Shown here in pieces: positions 1 through 8,823 of a stretch of DNA of 64,000 bases (positions within the stretch are counted from its first letter, which is position 1; each line of letters opens with the position of its first letter). Position numbers and translations under genes: made by a program. Below the pieces are notes generated by a model that made no database searches, was not told the origin of the DNA, and saw only the letters and a program-made list of their open reading frames with translations. This stretch comes from Nakamurella sp. PAMC28650 (GTDB lineage Bacteria; Actinomycetota; Actinomycetes; Mycobacteriales; Nakamurellaceae), in NCBI RefSeq assembly GCF_014303395.1, contig NZ_CP060298.1, forward strand, positions 3,863,001 through 3,927,000, in the 5' to 3' direction.

Positions 1-190
1 CGTCCAGCGTGCCGGTCGCCTCCTTGCGGTAGCGGGCGATGAACGGGACGGTGGCACCGCCGTCGAGCATGGCGATCGCCGCATCGACCTGCCACTGCGC
101 GACGTTCAGTTCGGCGGCGATACGGCTGCTGACCGAAGGGATCGGGGTGGTCGGAACTTCCGGTGTGCTGCTGACCTCTGGGGCGGACAC
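1..190 (-). CDS. tex: Tex-family transcription accessory protein, N-terminus (partial)
   Basis: Only the first 63 codons are present; the gene runs off the left edge. The minus strand reads from GTG at 190 into a disordered Ser/Pro/Thr-rich leader, then [20 protein letters not shown], then [16 protein letters not shown]. The last stretch is the very conserved N-terminal signature of Tex (YqgF/RuvC-like, helix-hairpin-helix and S1 RNA-binding protein). GAAGG lies seven bases before the GTG. Tex is a nucleic-acid-binding protein tied to transcription and stress tolerance. The reading is from direct translation of the window edge, so nothing can be said about the domains beyond it. Confidence 0.85.
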   Translation of the reverse strand, partial: MSAPEVSSTPEVPTTPIPSVSSRIAAELNVAQWQVDAAIAMLDGGATVPFIARYRKEATGTLD

Positions 191-250
191 GATCCTGCCT
201 TCGTTTGCACCGACGCTGCGTTGTCGACGTTCGGATCAGCATTCTGCCCT

Positions 251-285
251 GTCCACCGTCCGCCATCGCACCGCCGCCGGTGGAC
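251..285 (-). terminator. Possible hairpin terminator of the GH5-like gene
   Basis: GTCCACCG (251-258) and CGGTGGAC (278-285) are perfect 8-base inverted arms separated by 19 bases. They lie 53 bases past the stop of the upstream minus-strand hydrolase gene. There is no T-run, which is usual in high-GC actinobacteria. The rest of the 191-337 gap shows only degenerate repeats of a CCATCCGCC-like unit. Confidence 0.3.
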
Positions 286-337
286 GGTCGGCGACTGCCA
301 TCCGCCCTCCGCCATCCGCCGTGCGCCGGCCCTCGGC

Positions 338-1378
338 TCAGCGCGTCGAGCGCACGGCACCGGAGGTACTGGTGTGCGCCAGCACCGCATTCATCGCCTG
401 CGGGAACTGTGGACCGACGTCATAGGTCGAGCCGGTCTGGCTGCCGAGATTCCAGAAGCCGATGCCGGCCGCGCCGAAAGTGCTTGCGAGCGCGAAGGTC
501 TTGTCGAATCCTTCGGCCCTGGCCTGGTCGCCGTCCTGGGCGTCGAACCCGAATTCCTCGATGATCCACGGCTTGCGCTGCGACCGGCTGAAGTCGGCGA
601 CGGCCGGCACCGTGATGCAACGGTCGCCCGGACCGTAGACGTGCACGGCGTCGACGTCGTTACCGGGGAGCGCGAAGATCGCCTTCCACGGAATGCCCGA
701 ATTCCAGTCGAGCTGGAAGAGGCCGCCGGCGGTGCGCAGTTGGCCTGGCGCGAGGTGGTGCCAGTAGGTCAGCACCTTGGAGTAGAATTGCACGAGCGTC
801 GCGGCGGTCAACCCATAGGTGTTCTCGCCGCTGTTGATGGCGTCCACCTCGCCTGCGAAGCTCACCATGCCGATGGTCGGATCGTCGCGGTACCGCACGC
901 CGGTGACGGTGTTCCGGCGATCGGCCACGCTCCGCAGGAACCGGCTCCAGTCGACGGTGTAGGGATTGAGGCCAGCGGTCTTCAGCAGGTTGCGATATGT
1001 CGAGAAGTCCAGGACAACCAATAGTCTCGCCGATCCGGCCGCAGCGATCAGGCGATCGACCCTGGCCCACCGCGCCGGGTCGTAGGGCCCGACCGCCGGG
1101 GCGGAATGGACGTCGAGATAGTCGGTGATGCGGATCGCGTCGAGGCCGATCGCCCTGGCTTCGGCAACCGTCTGCGATGGATTGTCCAGACCCTGGTAGA
1201 CGGACGCCATGTACAGCTGCCACGGACGTCCGTCCCGGCACAGCGATCCCGAGCAGACCGTCAGACGCCCCTGGTTCGAGCGGGCATCGGCCGGTACCTG
1301 GTCACTCACGGCAACGATCGCGGCAAGCAGAATCGGCGTCAGGCACCTGGCGATCCAACGGGACCAGAACTGATTCAT
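338..1378 (-). CDS. Secreted GH5-like (cellulase-fold) glycoside hydrolase
   Basis: A 346-residue protein. It starts with a Sec signal (MNQFWSRWIAR, then a hydrophobic stretch ending near VPADARS), so it should act outside the membrane. The body looks like a TIM-barrel cellulase/mannanase relative: DAIRITDYLD, MVSFAGEVDAIN with a Glu at the acid/base position, and KPWIIEEFGFD whose second Glu fits the GH5 nucleophile. The classical NEP motif at the first Glu is absent, so substrate and even activity are uncertain. GGAAAGG lies eight bases before the ATG; an upstream in-frame start would have no leader. It lies downstream of the giant secreted protein in the same direction. Confidence 0.7.
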   Translation of the reverse strand: MNQFWSRWIARCLTPILLAAIVAVSDQVPADARSNQGRLTVCSGSLCRDGRPWQLYMASVYQGLDNPSQTVAEARAIGLDAIRITDYLDVHSAPAVGPYDPARWARVDRLIAAAGSARLLVVLDFSTYRNLLKTAGLNPYTVDWSRFLRSVADRRNTVTGVRYRDDPTIGMVSFAGEVDAINSGENTYGLTAATLVQFYSKVLTYWHHLAPGQLRTAGGLFQLDWNSGIPWKAIFALPGNDVDAVHVYGPGDRCITVPAVADFSRSQRKPWIIEEFGFDAQDGDQARAEGFDKTFALASTFGAAGIGFWNLGSQTGSTYDVGPQFPQAMNAVLAHTSTSGAVRSTR

Positions 1379-1433
1379 GAGGACCTTTCCCAGCGACTTC
1401 GAAGGTTCGGGTGCCAGAACGCCCACTCAGCCC

Positions 1434-1467
1434 CTGTTGACTACCCTCAGCACACGGTAGTCAACAG
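1434..1467. promoter_or_regulatory. 12-bp perfect inverted repeat (operator or terminator)
   Basis: CTGTTGACTACC (1434-1445) and GGTAGTCAACAG (1456-1467) are perfect arms around a 10-base loop. They lie in the 131-base gap between two minus-strand secreted-protein genes, 43 bases after the stop of the large one and 56 bases before the start of the hydrolase. No T-tract follows. Either a terminator of the large gene or a regulator site for the hydrolase fits. Confidence 0.45.
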
Positions 1468-1509
1468 AAAGTAGCGATGTAAAGGTCTCGGATGGGCGGT
1501 CGGCATCTG

Positions 1510-2890
1510 TCACCCGCCACCACGCAGCGTCACGACGCCGGCGGCCCGGCTCAGAACCGCGTTGGCGCTCGGACCGGACACCCCCAGGCTGAACACCCGG
1601 TCCGGCGTGACTCCGACCAGAGGTCGGACCGGGATGGAGATGACGGACGAAGAACTCCCGGCGGGGAACGTCACCGTGGTCGGCGGCAGTGCCGTGTAGT
1701 CGGTCGGACTGACCGCCGAACCGTCTGCCGTGGCCACCCGCACCGTCACCGTCTCACCGGCCGCGACCGCAGCCGACAGGGACACCCGGAGCTGCGCGGT
1801 GGTGGCGGAGGCTGTCCGCTGCATCGTCAGATCCCCGACCCAGATCGATAGCGGGCCCAGCGGATCGATGATCCGGGTGACCCCGTCGCCGTCGGCCACC
1901 ACACCTCCGGTCACCGACAGCACCCGCAGGTGGAAGTCGGCGACCGCAGTGCCGTGCACACCACGCCCGAGGACGGTCACCGGTATCGACTTGCGCGTCT
2001 GACCGGCGGCGAAGGTCACCGACGACACCGGCAACGACCGGTAGTCGACGCCGGCCCTGGCCGCGCCGTCGACCGTTTGGTAACGCACGGTCACCGGACC
2101 GGCGGACGCCGCCGAGAGCACCACCGCGAACGACGCGGTCGCCGCGCCGGTCGAGGGCCGCACCAGCACCGCGTCGCGCACCGACACATCGAGCGGCACC
2201 ACGGGGGACCCGGCCCGACGAAGGGTCGCGGTCCCGGAGGTACGCCCGAGGGCGACGTTCGCCGAAGGGCTCGACAGCCGCAGGGTGAAAGTCCGGTTGG
2301 CAATCTTCGGAACGCCGGCGCTCACCGGAACGCCGATCACGACGGACGAGCTGCCGACCGGGAACGTCACCGTCCGCGGGGGCAACGCCGTGTAGTCGGT
2401 CGGGCTGACCGCCGAGCCGTTGGCCGTGGCCACCTTCACCGTCACGGTCTCGCCGGCCGCCACCGGGGCCGACAACGACAACCGGAACCGTGCGGTGGTC
2501 GCCGTGGCACCCTGCTGCACCACCACGTCCCCGACCCACAGGGACAACGGGCCCAACGGGTCGATGATCCGGGTGACCCCGTCACCGTCGGCCACCACAC
2601 CACCGGTCACCGAGAGCACCCGCAGGTGGAAGTCGGCGACCGCAGTGCCGTGCACACCACGTCCGAGGACGGTGACCGGTATCGACTTCAGCGTCTGGCC
2701 CGGCGCGAAGGTCACCGAGGACACCGGCTGTGTCCGGTAGTCGACGCCGGCCTTGGCCGCGCCGTCCAGCGTTCGATAGGTCACGGTCACCGGTGCCGTC
2801 GGCGGCGCCGAGAGCACGACCGGGAAGGACGCCGTCGCCGTACCGGTCGAGGGCCGCACCACCACCACGTCGCGGACCGACACGTTGACC
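1510..2890 (-). repeat. About 0.7-kb internal tandem duplication of a Calx-beta pair
   Basis: The last four Calx-beta domains are two copies of one two-domain block. For example the stretch near 1851-1990 recurs near 2546-2690 with only scattered changes, and both encode VLGRGVHGTAVADFHLRVLS and TRIIDPLGPLS. The period is about 696 bases. The near identity points to a recent in-frame duplication. Confidence 0.8.
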
Positions 2891-5800
2891 GGGATCGCGG
2901 CCGGTGGCGGTGGCGGAGGTGGCGGTGTCGCCGCGGCAGCCGTCGTGACGACGACATTGCCGACCAGGTGGCGATCGGTGATCTGGCCATCGCCACCGGT
3001 GAAACCGATCAGGGCCTTGGCCGGTAGTGCGACCGCGGCGTCCAGGACGGCAGTGCCGTCCACCGACACCGTCATACGACCGGACACCACCTGGACCTGC
3101 ACGTGACGTACCGTGCCGCGGAGCGCGGGCACCGCCGTCGACGTTGCGTTCCACACCAGGTTGCCGGGCTGCCGGGGATCAGATCCCGACGTCACCCCGA
3201 TGAAGTTGTTGGACGGGTCGGTGCCGTTCTGGAGCGTGTCCAGGGCCACCGCTGTGCCCGCGATGCCCGACCAGCCCAGCCCGCTCCCGCCCGCGCCGAC
3301 CGAGGTCGGTGTGGCCACGGCGGCATCGGCGATGCCGAGGGTCAGACCGTCGGCACCGGTGCCGCCGTCGATCGTCGAGTCGAACGAGACATTCAGGTAC
3401 GACGTGTCGACCGGCGTCGAGAAGAACGTCGAACCGCCGGAGTAGGGCGTCGTGGCATCCGTCAGCTGCATCCCGGCCGCCACCCGTGTCGCCGATCCGT
3501 TGACCGTCCATCCCGGGTCGGTCAACGCAGGCAGGGTCACCGACCCGACGCCGGTCCCGGACAGTGCCACCGTTCCGGCACCGGCGCTGGACGTGATCGT
3601 CCACTGGTCGGCGGCTGCGCCGAGGGCCGTCGGCGCGAACCGCACGGTCTCCGGAAGGGACTGTCCGGCCGCGATCACCGTCCCGACGGGCAGTACGGTC
3701 GTCGCCGACAGGCCTTTGCCGCCCACCGGCGGGTTCGAACCGGTGATCGTCAGCGGGGACCCGCCGCTGTTGGTGACGGTGAACGTCGACGTCGCGACCG
3801 AGCCCGCCGGCACCTTCGAGAATCCGATGGCCGCCGGGGAGACCACCAGGTTGGCCGGGGCCAGCACCGGGTCGACCCCGTGGACGGAGACGTTCGAGAC
3901 GACGTGTCGGTCGCCGATCAGTCCGTTGCCGGCGGTGAACCCGAGCAGGGTGCCGACCGGGAGCGTCATCGGCGTCGTCAACACCTGCGTGCCGTCCACG
4001 AACACGCTCAGCTGCCCGAGTGCGGCCTTCAGCTCGACGTGCCGCTTCGTGCCGCGCAGCGGAGGTACGGACGTCGTGGTCGCCGCCCAGACGATGTTCT
4101 GGTTGCCCGTCTGAGCGGCGGAGGAGGCAATGCCGATGAAGTTGTCCGACGGGTCACTGCCGTTCTGGAAGGTGTCGAGGGCGATGGCCACGCCGGGAAT
4201 CCCGATCCAGCCCAACCCGCTACCGGAGGTGCCGGTCGAGGTGGGCGTCGCCCCGGCCTTGGGATCGCCAAGGGTCAGCGTCAGGCCGTCGGCCCCGCCA
4301 CCGCCGGGTGCGCCGCCGGCGTCGTCGATGGTGGCGTCGAAGGACACGTCGAGGTAGGACCCGCCGACCGCCGTGGGCCAGAACGCCGACGGCGCCGCGA
4401 ACTGGTCGGTGGCGGCAGTCAGCTGGAGTTGGTTCCCCACAATCTGGGCAGGCTTGTTCAGCGTCCAGCCGCCCGTCGCAGGATCGGGCACCGTGCGTGG
4501 CCCGACCCCGGTTCCGGTGAAGGTCACCAGGTGTGGGCCGCTGGCATCGGTGCCGGTGATGGCCCAGACGTCGGAGGCCGCACCCGTTCCGGTCGGCGCG
4601 AACTGCACGGTTTCGCTCACCGTGGCGCCGGCCGCGATCGACGTGCCTTCCGGCAGCGTCGACGTGGCGGTGAAACCCTTGCCCGCCACCGGCGGTTTGG
4701 ACCTGTTCAGGGTCAGCGGCGAGCCACCGGTGTTCGTCAGGGTGAAGGTCCGGCTCACTGCCGAACCGGTCGGCACGGTCCCGAGATCGACGTGGTCGGA
4801 GGAGATCACCAACTTGGCGGCCTGCGCGGAGGACCCGGACATCGGCACGTCCACCTCGCCGGCCGAGGTCTTCACGGCCAGCACGTCGGTGAACGTTCCG
4901 ACGACGGTGGGAGCGAAGGTCGCGGTCACCGTGAAGCTCTGGCCGGCCGGTACCACGACTCCCACGGGGGGCAGCCCGGCGACCGTGAACGGAGCTACCG
5001 GCGACCGGTAGGACTGGACGGTCAGCGGCTGCGCCCCCGTGTTGGAGAAGGTTGCGCTCCCGGTTGCGTTGGCACCGACCGCGACCCCGCCGAAGCTGAT
5101 GGCCTTCGGTGAGGCGCTGATCTGGGCGTTCGGCGATTGACCCGTGCCGTTCAGGGACAGGCTGACCGTACCGATGTCGGTCGTGACGGTGAGCGCGCCG
5201 CTGTCCGGACCGACGATCTTGGGGCTGAAGGTGACCGGCACGGTGATCTGCCGGCCGGTGCCGAGCGCGACCGGGAGGCCGGGGGACGGGACCCCGGCGC
5301 TGAAGTCCGTGTTGGACGTGGAGATCGCGGTGACCGTCAACGGCGCATTGGCGGTCAGCGTCGCCGTCCGCACGGCACTCTGCCCGACGGTGGTGGCCCC
5401 CCAGGAAACCGAGGCTCCCGACATCGCCACCTTCACCGGTGAACCGAACCCGATCACCCGGCCGTCCCGGGTGCCGACGTAGACGTGATTGTCGTCGACG
5501 GCCGGCGAGTTGAACTTGCTGGAGGTGCCGATCGGGAAACTCTGGACGAGTTGCATCGTGCCGTTCACCGGCACGGGCTGGTAAGCGCGCAGCTGGGCGC
5601 CGATCCCTGACCCGCTGGGTGCGTAGATGACCCAGACGAGCGCGCTGCCGGACGTGGTGGCGTCCGACGTGACGACCGGGGGGCTCGAGCTGAGACCGAA
5701 GGCATCGGTGGACGTACCGACCAGGCTGAGGGTGGGGAGTCCCGTGCCGTCCAGACCGTAGCGGTAGGCGTGCAGCGCCCCGGCCGTCCCGTAGTTGGTA

Positions 5801-7053
5801 CTCCCGGCCGACGCCGTGGTCACGTACACGTAGCCGCCGTCACCGGGCCAGGCCGCAGGTTTGCCCCAGACCCCGCCGTCGGGTCCGATCCGGCCGAGCA
5901 CGGCGTCGCCGCCGGACGGACCCTGGCCGCGGCCACCGAGGTTGTCCCGATCCAGCAGGTAGAGGTAACCCTGCTTGCCCACCTCGACCATCAGGTGGGG
6001 ATGAGCCACGGTGCCGAACTGGGCCGGCAGCCCCATCGGGGCACCGGAGCCGAGGTCGGCATCCCAGGCGTTCAGACTCGTTGCGTCGTACGGCACGAAG
6101 TAGTCGGTCGTCTTCAGGGACCCGTCCGCCTGGACGGTCAGTCTGGCCACCGCCTGCCCGAGATTCTTGGCCGGAGTCCTGCCCGGTCCCGCCGCGGCGT
6201 CGAGGTTGCCGTTGCCGGTCGCGAGCAGGATCTGGCCGGGACCATCGGACACCAGGCCGCCACCGGACTGCCAGATCCCTGCGCCGCCATCGGCTTTGGA
6301 CTCGGCGCTCCAGAGCGTGGTCAACTTGCCCGCGGTGGAGATCCCGACGACCCAGCCGTCGTAGGGGTAGGCGTCGCAGTGACCGCCGAAGGCCGCGTAG
6401 ACGACCCCGTCCATCAGCAGGAGTCCCGGTCGCTGCAGTTCCGTGGTCGCGTTGAAGTTCTGTCCCGGTGCGTTGGACGCGGTGCCCTGGATCAGGACGG
6501 GAAAGTTGGGGCGCTCGGCGCCGGTCGTCACGTCCAGTGCGTGCGCGTACCAGAGCGCCGGGCCGCTGGTCCCGGCGGCATAGCTCTTCTTCAGCAGGTA
6601 CATGGTGTTGCTGGATTCGTCGACGACCGGCGTGCCGGTGATCCCGATGCTCGGGGTCAGGTCCGCACAGCGGACGTCTGCCGGGTTCCACGGAACACCG
6701 AGGTTCCTGGTCCACCGCTGGGCACCGGTGGCCGGATCCAGCCCGTAGACGTTGTTGGTCTCGGTGGCCACCAGCAGGGTGTTGTTCGATACCAGCGGCT
6801 GGGCGTACACCTGGCCGTCGACCGCGGTGGAGAACTGCTGACCGAAGGTCCCCCCGGCCACCAGGGCCGGGGACAGGTTGGCTTGATCCGGGTACCACCC
6901 GCTGCGCAACAGGTCCTTGCCGACCGTGGTCACCGCGGCTGCGGTCGGCCCGGCGCCGGCCAGTTCGACCAGTGTCAAGGTCAGGCAGGTCACCGCCGTC
7001 GCGGCGAGCAGGCGAACCGCGCGGGACCTCGTACCGTGTCCGGCACCGAACAT
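1510..7053 (-). CDS. Giant secreted modular protein: beta-propeller, ASH, lectin and Calx-beta domains
   Basis: About 1847 residues. Domain order, with rough positions: Sec signal 1-41; PQQ-like beta-propeller 45-515 with repeated WxxDL/GxVYAxD-type blades; three ASH/HYDIN-like immunoglobulin domains 540-850 (LVISSDHVDLGTVPTGS-type starts); a legume-lectin-like sandwich 855-1060; another ASH domain 1065-1165; a second lectin-like domain 1170-1370; a run of eight prolines; four Calx-beta domains to the end. No sortase LPXTG motif or C-terminal anchor is visible. The architecture suggests a surface or matrix carbohydrate-binding adhesin. ATG at 7053 is chosen because GGTGG is six bases upstream; GTG at 7056 is also possible. 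It lies just downstream of the envelope glycosyltransferase operon. Confidence 0.8.
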   Translation of the reverse strand: MFGAGHGTRSRAVRLLAATAVTCLTLTLVELAGAGPTAAAVTTVGKDLLRSGWYPDQANLSPALVAGGTFGQQFSTAVDGQVYAQPLVSNNTLLVATETNNVYGLDPATGAQRWTRNLGVPWNPADVRCADLTPSIGITGTPVVDESSNTMYLLKKSYAAGTSGPALWYAHALDVTTGAERPNFPVLIQGTASNAPGQNFNATTELQRPGLLLMDGVVYAAFGGHCDAYPYDGWVVGISTAGKLTTLWSAESKADGGAGIWQSGGGLVSDGPGQILLATGNGNLDAAAGPGRTPAKNLGQAVARLTVQADGSLKTTDYFVPYDATSLNAWDADLGSGAPMGLPAQFGTVAHPHLMVEVGKQGYLYLLDRDNLGGRGQGPSGGDAVLGRIGPDGGVWGKPAAWPGDGGYVYVTTASAGSTNYGTAGALHAYRYGLDGTGLPTLSLVGTSTDAFGLSSSPPVVTSDATTSGSALVWVIYAPSGSGIGAQLRAYQPVPVNGTMQLVQSFPIGTSSKFNSPAVDDNHVYVGTRDGRVIGFGSPVKVAMSGASVSWGATTVGQSAVRTATLTANAPLTVTAISTSNTDFSAGVPSPGLPVALGTGRQITVPVTFSPKIVGPDSGALTVTTDIGTVSLSLNGTGQSPNAQISASPKAISFGGVAVGANATGSATFSNTGAQPLTVQSYRSPVAPFTVAGLPPVGVVVPAGQSFTVTATFAPTVVGTFTDVLAVKTSAGEVDVPMSGSSAQAAKLVISSDHVDLGTVPTGSAVSRTFTLTNTGGSPLTLNRSKPPVAGKGFTATSTLPEGTSIAAGATVSETVQFAPTGTGAASDVWAITGTDASGPHLVTFTGTGVGPRTVPDPATGGWTLNKPAQIVGNQLQLTAATDQFAAPSAFWPTAVGGSYLDVSFDATIDDAGGAPGGGGADGLTLTLGDPKAGATPTSTGTSGSGLGWIGIPGVAIALDTFQNGSDPSDNFIGIASSAAQTGNQNIVWAATTTSVPPLRGTKRHVELKAALGQLSVFVDGTQVLTTPMTLPVGTLLGFTAGNGLIGDRHVVSNVSVHGVDPVLAPANLVVSPAAIGFSKVPAGSVATSTFTVTNSGGSPLTITGSNPPVGGKGLSATTVLPVGTVIAAGQSLPETVRFAPTALGAAADQWTITSSAGAGTVALSGTGVGSVTLPALTDPGWTVNGSATRVAAGMQLTDATTPYSGGSTFFSTPVDTSYLNVSFDSTIDGGTGADGLTLGIADAAVATPTSVGAGGSGLGWSGIAGTAVALDTLQNGTDPSNNFIGVTSGSDPRQPGNLVWNATSTAVPALRGTVRHVQVQVVSGRMTVSVDGTAVLDAAVALPAKALIGFTGGDGQITDRHLVGNVVVTTAAAATPPPPPPPPAAIPVNVSVRDVVVVRPSTGTATASFPVVLSAPPTAPVTVTYRTLDGAAKAGVDYRTQPVSSVTFAPGQTLKSIPVTVLGRGVHGTAVADFHLRVLSVTGGVVADGDGVTRIIDPLGPLSLWVGDVVVQQGATATTARFRLSLSAPVAAGETVTVKVATANGSAVSPTDYTALPPRTVTFPVGSSSVVIGVPVSAGVPKIANRTFTLRLSSPSANVALGRTSGTATLRRAGSPVVPLDVSVRDAVLVRPSTGAATASFAVVLSAASAGPVTVRYQTVDGAARAGVDYRSLPVSSVTFAAGQTRKSIPVTVLGRGVHGTAVADFHLRVLSVTGGVVADGDGVTRIIDPLGPLSIWVGDLTMQRTASATTAQLRVSLSAAVAAGETVTVRVATADGSAVSPTDYTALPPTTVTFPAGSSSSVISIPVRPLVGVTPDRVFSLGVSGPSANAVLSRAAGVVTLRGGG

Positions 7054-7101
7054 CACAAGCCACCAATCGAGATGTGTTCCAGGGAGAGAGGTACGCCGCC
7101 C

Positions 7102-8823
7102 TCAGGAAAGCCGGAACAGATTCCAGGTCACCCGCGGCCCTTTCCATTGCCGGTACAGGGTAGAGATCCCGCCACCATCGGACAGGATGGTGGGCCAGCG
7201 GGCCTGCAGCTGGTCGGACGGGGCCTCGGTCGGCACCAGGAGGAACTGAATCCGTCGGGCGGCCGGATTCTGCAGGGCGGCCGGGAAATCGAGATCGGAA
7301 TTGATCACGTAGGTCTTCGGAGCCGTACTGTCCAGGATCACCGCGAAGGCGAACGCCGAATCCGTGAGCACCGCGCCCTGGGGCAGATGCATCGCGTCGA
7401 TGTCGGAGCTCACCTGCCGTTCCGTCCCGAACGGGAAGAGCAGAGCATCGTCGGCCGGGCTCTTCGCCGGGTGCAGTACCGCGCTCAGCGGCCCCGCTTC
7501 CTCCCGGGCGAGGTTCAGTCCCGGATCGGTGAGCGTGACAGCCTGCACCGGAAACGCCACCGCCACCAGCACGCCGACGGCCACGACGGCGTACCACTTC
7601 GCCGGCCGTCGCGGTGCCACCGATCCCCCAGCCGTCCGCGGGCCGGTTCGCCGTCCGGTGTCGGCCGTTCCGGGCGTCCGGTGCGCGAGCAGGGAACCGG
7701 CCAGCAGCACCGTGAGTGGGATGACCGAGATCTGGAAACGAAGCCAGCCGAAGGACGACCCGGCCAGCAGTGCCGCCGCCGCGAAGGCCATCACCGAGCC
7801 GAAGAGGAACGGCGCGGCCAGCATTCCGATATCGCGGCGTCGCCAGGCCAGCACCAACGCCACGATCAGCAGCACGGCGCACCCCGGCGCCAGGACGAAG
7901 ATCTGCCGCGACAGGTAGGCGCTCGTCGCGCCGAATCCGGTTCCCGTCGATTCTCGGATGAACCGGGAGGCGTTCGCCACCTGGGCGGCATTGCCATAGC
8001 TCGAGGAGAAGGTCGGGAACCATTGCCCCACCAGGATTCTGGCCGACGCCGCCCACAGCAGGACGGCGAACAGGGCGGGCCCGCCGACCAGCAGCACGTC
8101 GTTGACCGCGACGCGCCGCCGCTCCCCTCGGGTGCCGCGGGCAGAGAACCAGCTCACGGCAGCGACGAAGACCACCGCGGAAGCCGCGGCGCCCACGGCC
8201 TCGTATCGGGCGAGATAGGCCAGTCCGAGCGAGATACCGGCCATCACCAGCGATCCCGGCTGCCGGAAGTGGGTCCAAGACAGCAGGGCGGATACCGCCG
8301 CCGAGAGGAACAGGAGAAGCATCGGCTCGCTCTGACCGCTTCCGCCGTACAGCAGGATCATCGGCTGCAGACCGAAGAGCATCACCAGGACACGGCGCGG
8401 ACCGGTCCGCAGGCCCAGCTTGCGCAGGCAGGTCGAGATGATGGACACCGTCCCGGCCATGCACAGTGACGACTGGATGGAGCCGGCGAGTCCCTGCGTC
8501 ACCAGCGCGGGGAAGAGCGACTTCAGCGGCAGGATCGGCAACAGCGAGAGGGAGGGCAGCGGATTCCAGACGAATCCGAGCGCGGGCAGATGGGGATCGC
8601 GGCTGTAGAGGACGAAGTAGGCGTTCGCGACCCGACTGGTGGCGTCGGTGAAGACCACACCCCAGTGGGTCAACAGCGCCGCACAGACCAGGTACACCGC
8701 CGCGAAGACGGCGAACAGGACGAGCGACTCGCGGCGGAACCGACGTCGCGTCGGCATTTCGGCAGTCGGGTTCCGGGTCTCGGAGACGAAGCGGGGCAAC
8801 GTCATCACCGATGGGTTGGCCAT
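7102..8823 (-). CDS. Polytopic membrane protein, GT-C glycosyltransferase-like
   Basis: A 573-residue protein with about ten hydrophobic segments. After a basic N-terminus and the first membrane span there is an acidic loop, FTDATSRVANAYFVLYSRD, then WNPLPSLS. An acidic residue in the first extracytoplasmic loop followed by a short aromatic motif is typical of GT-C enzymes that use polyprenyl-phosphate sugars. The C-terminal 150 residues form a soluble domain (TYVINSDLDFPAALQNP). I cannot name the family. The start ATG at 8823 overlaps the stop of the upstream glycosyltransferase (ATGA), so the two are translationally coupled and probably act on the same glycan. Confidence 0.65.
   Translation of the reverse strand: MANPSVMTLPRFVSETRNPTAEMPTRRRFRRESLVLFAVFAAVYLVCAALLTHWGVVFTDATSRVANAYFVLYSRDPHLPALGFVWNPLPSLSLLPILPLKSLFPALVTQGLAGSIQSSLCMAGTVSIISTCLRKLGLRTGPRRVLVMLFGLQPMILLYGGSGQSEPMLLLFLSAAVSALLSWTHFRQPGSLVMAGISLGLAYLARYEAVGAAASAVVFVAAVSWFSARGTRGERRRVAVNDVLLVGGPALFAVLLWAASARILVGQWFPTFSSSYGNAAQVANASRFIRESTGTGFGATSAYLSRQIFVLAPGCAVLLIVALVLAWRRRDIGMLAAPFLFGSVMAFAAAALLAGSSFGWLRFQISVIPLTVLLAGSLLAHRTPGTADTGRRTGPRTAGGSVAPRRPAKWYAVVAVGVLVAVAFPVQAVTLTDPGLNLAREEAGPLSAVLHPAKSPADDALLFPFGTERQVSSDIDAMHLPQGAVLTDSAFAFAVILDSTAPKTYVINSDLDFPAALQNPAARRIQFLLVPTEAPSDQLQARWPTILSDGGGISTLYRQWKGPRVTWNLFRLS

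Noticed and set aside
5770-8469. Overlapping long frames of about 900 codons on both strands
   Set aside because: Both are shadows produced by high-GC third positions of the secreted protein and GT-C genes; composition is Arg/Gly/Pro-rich and motif-free.
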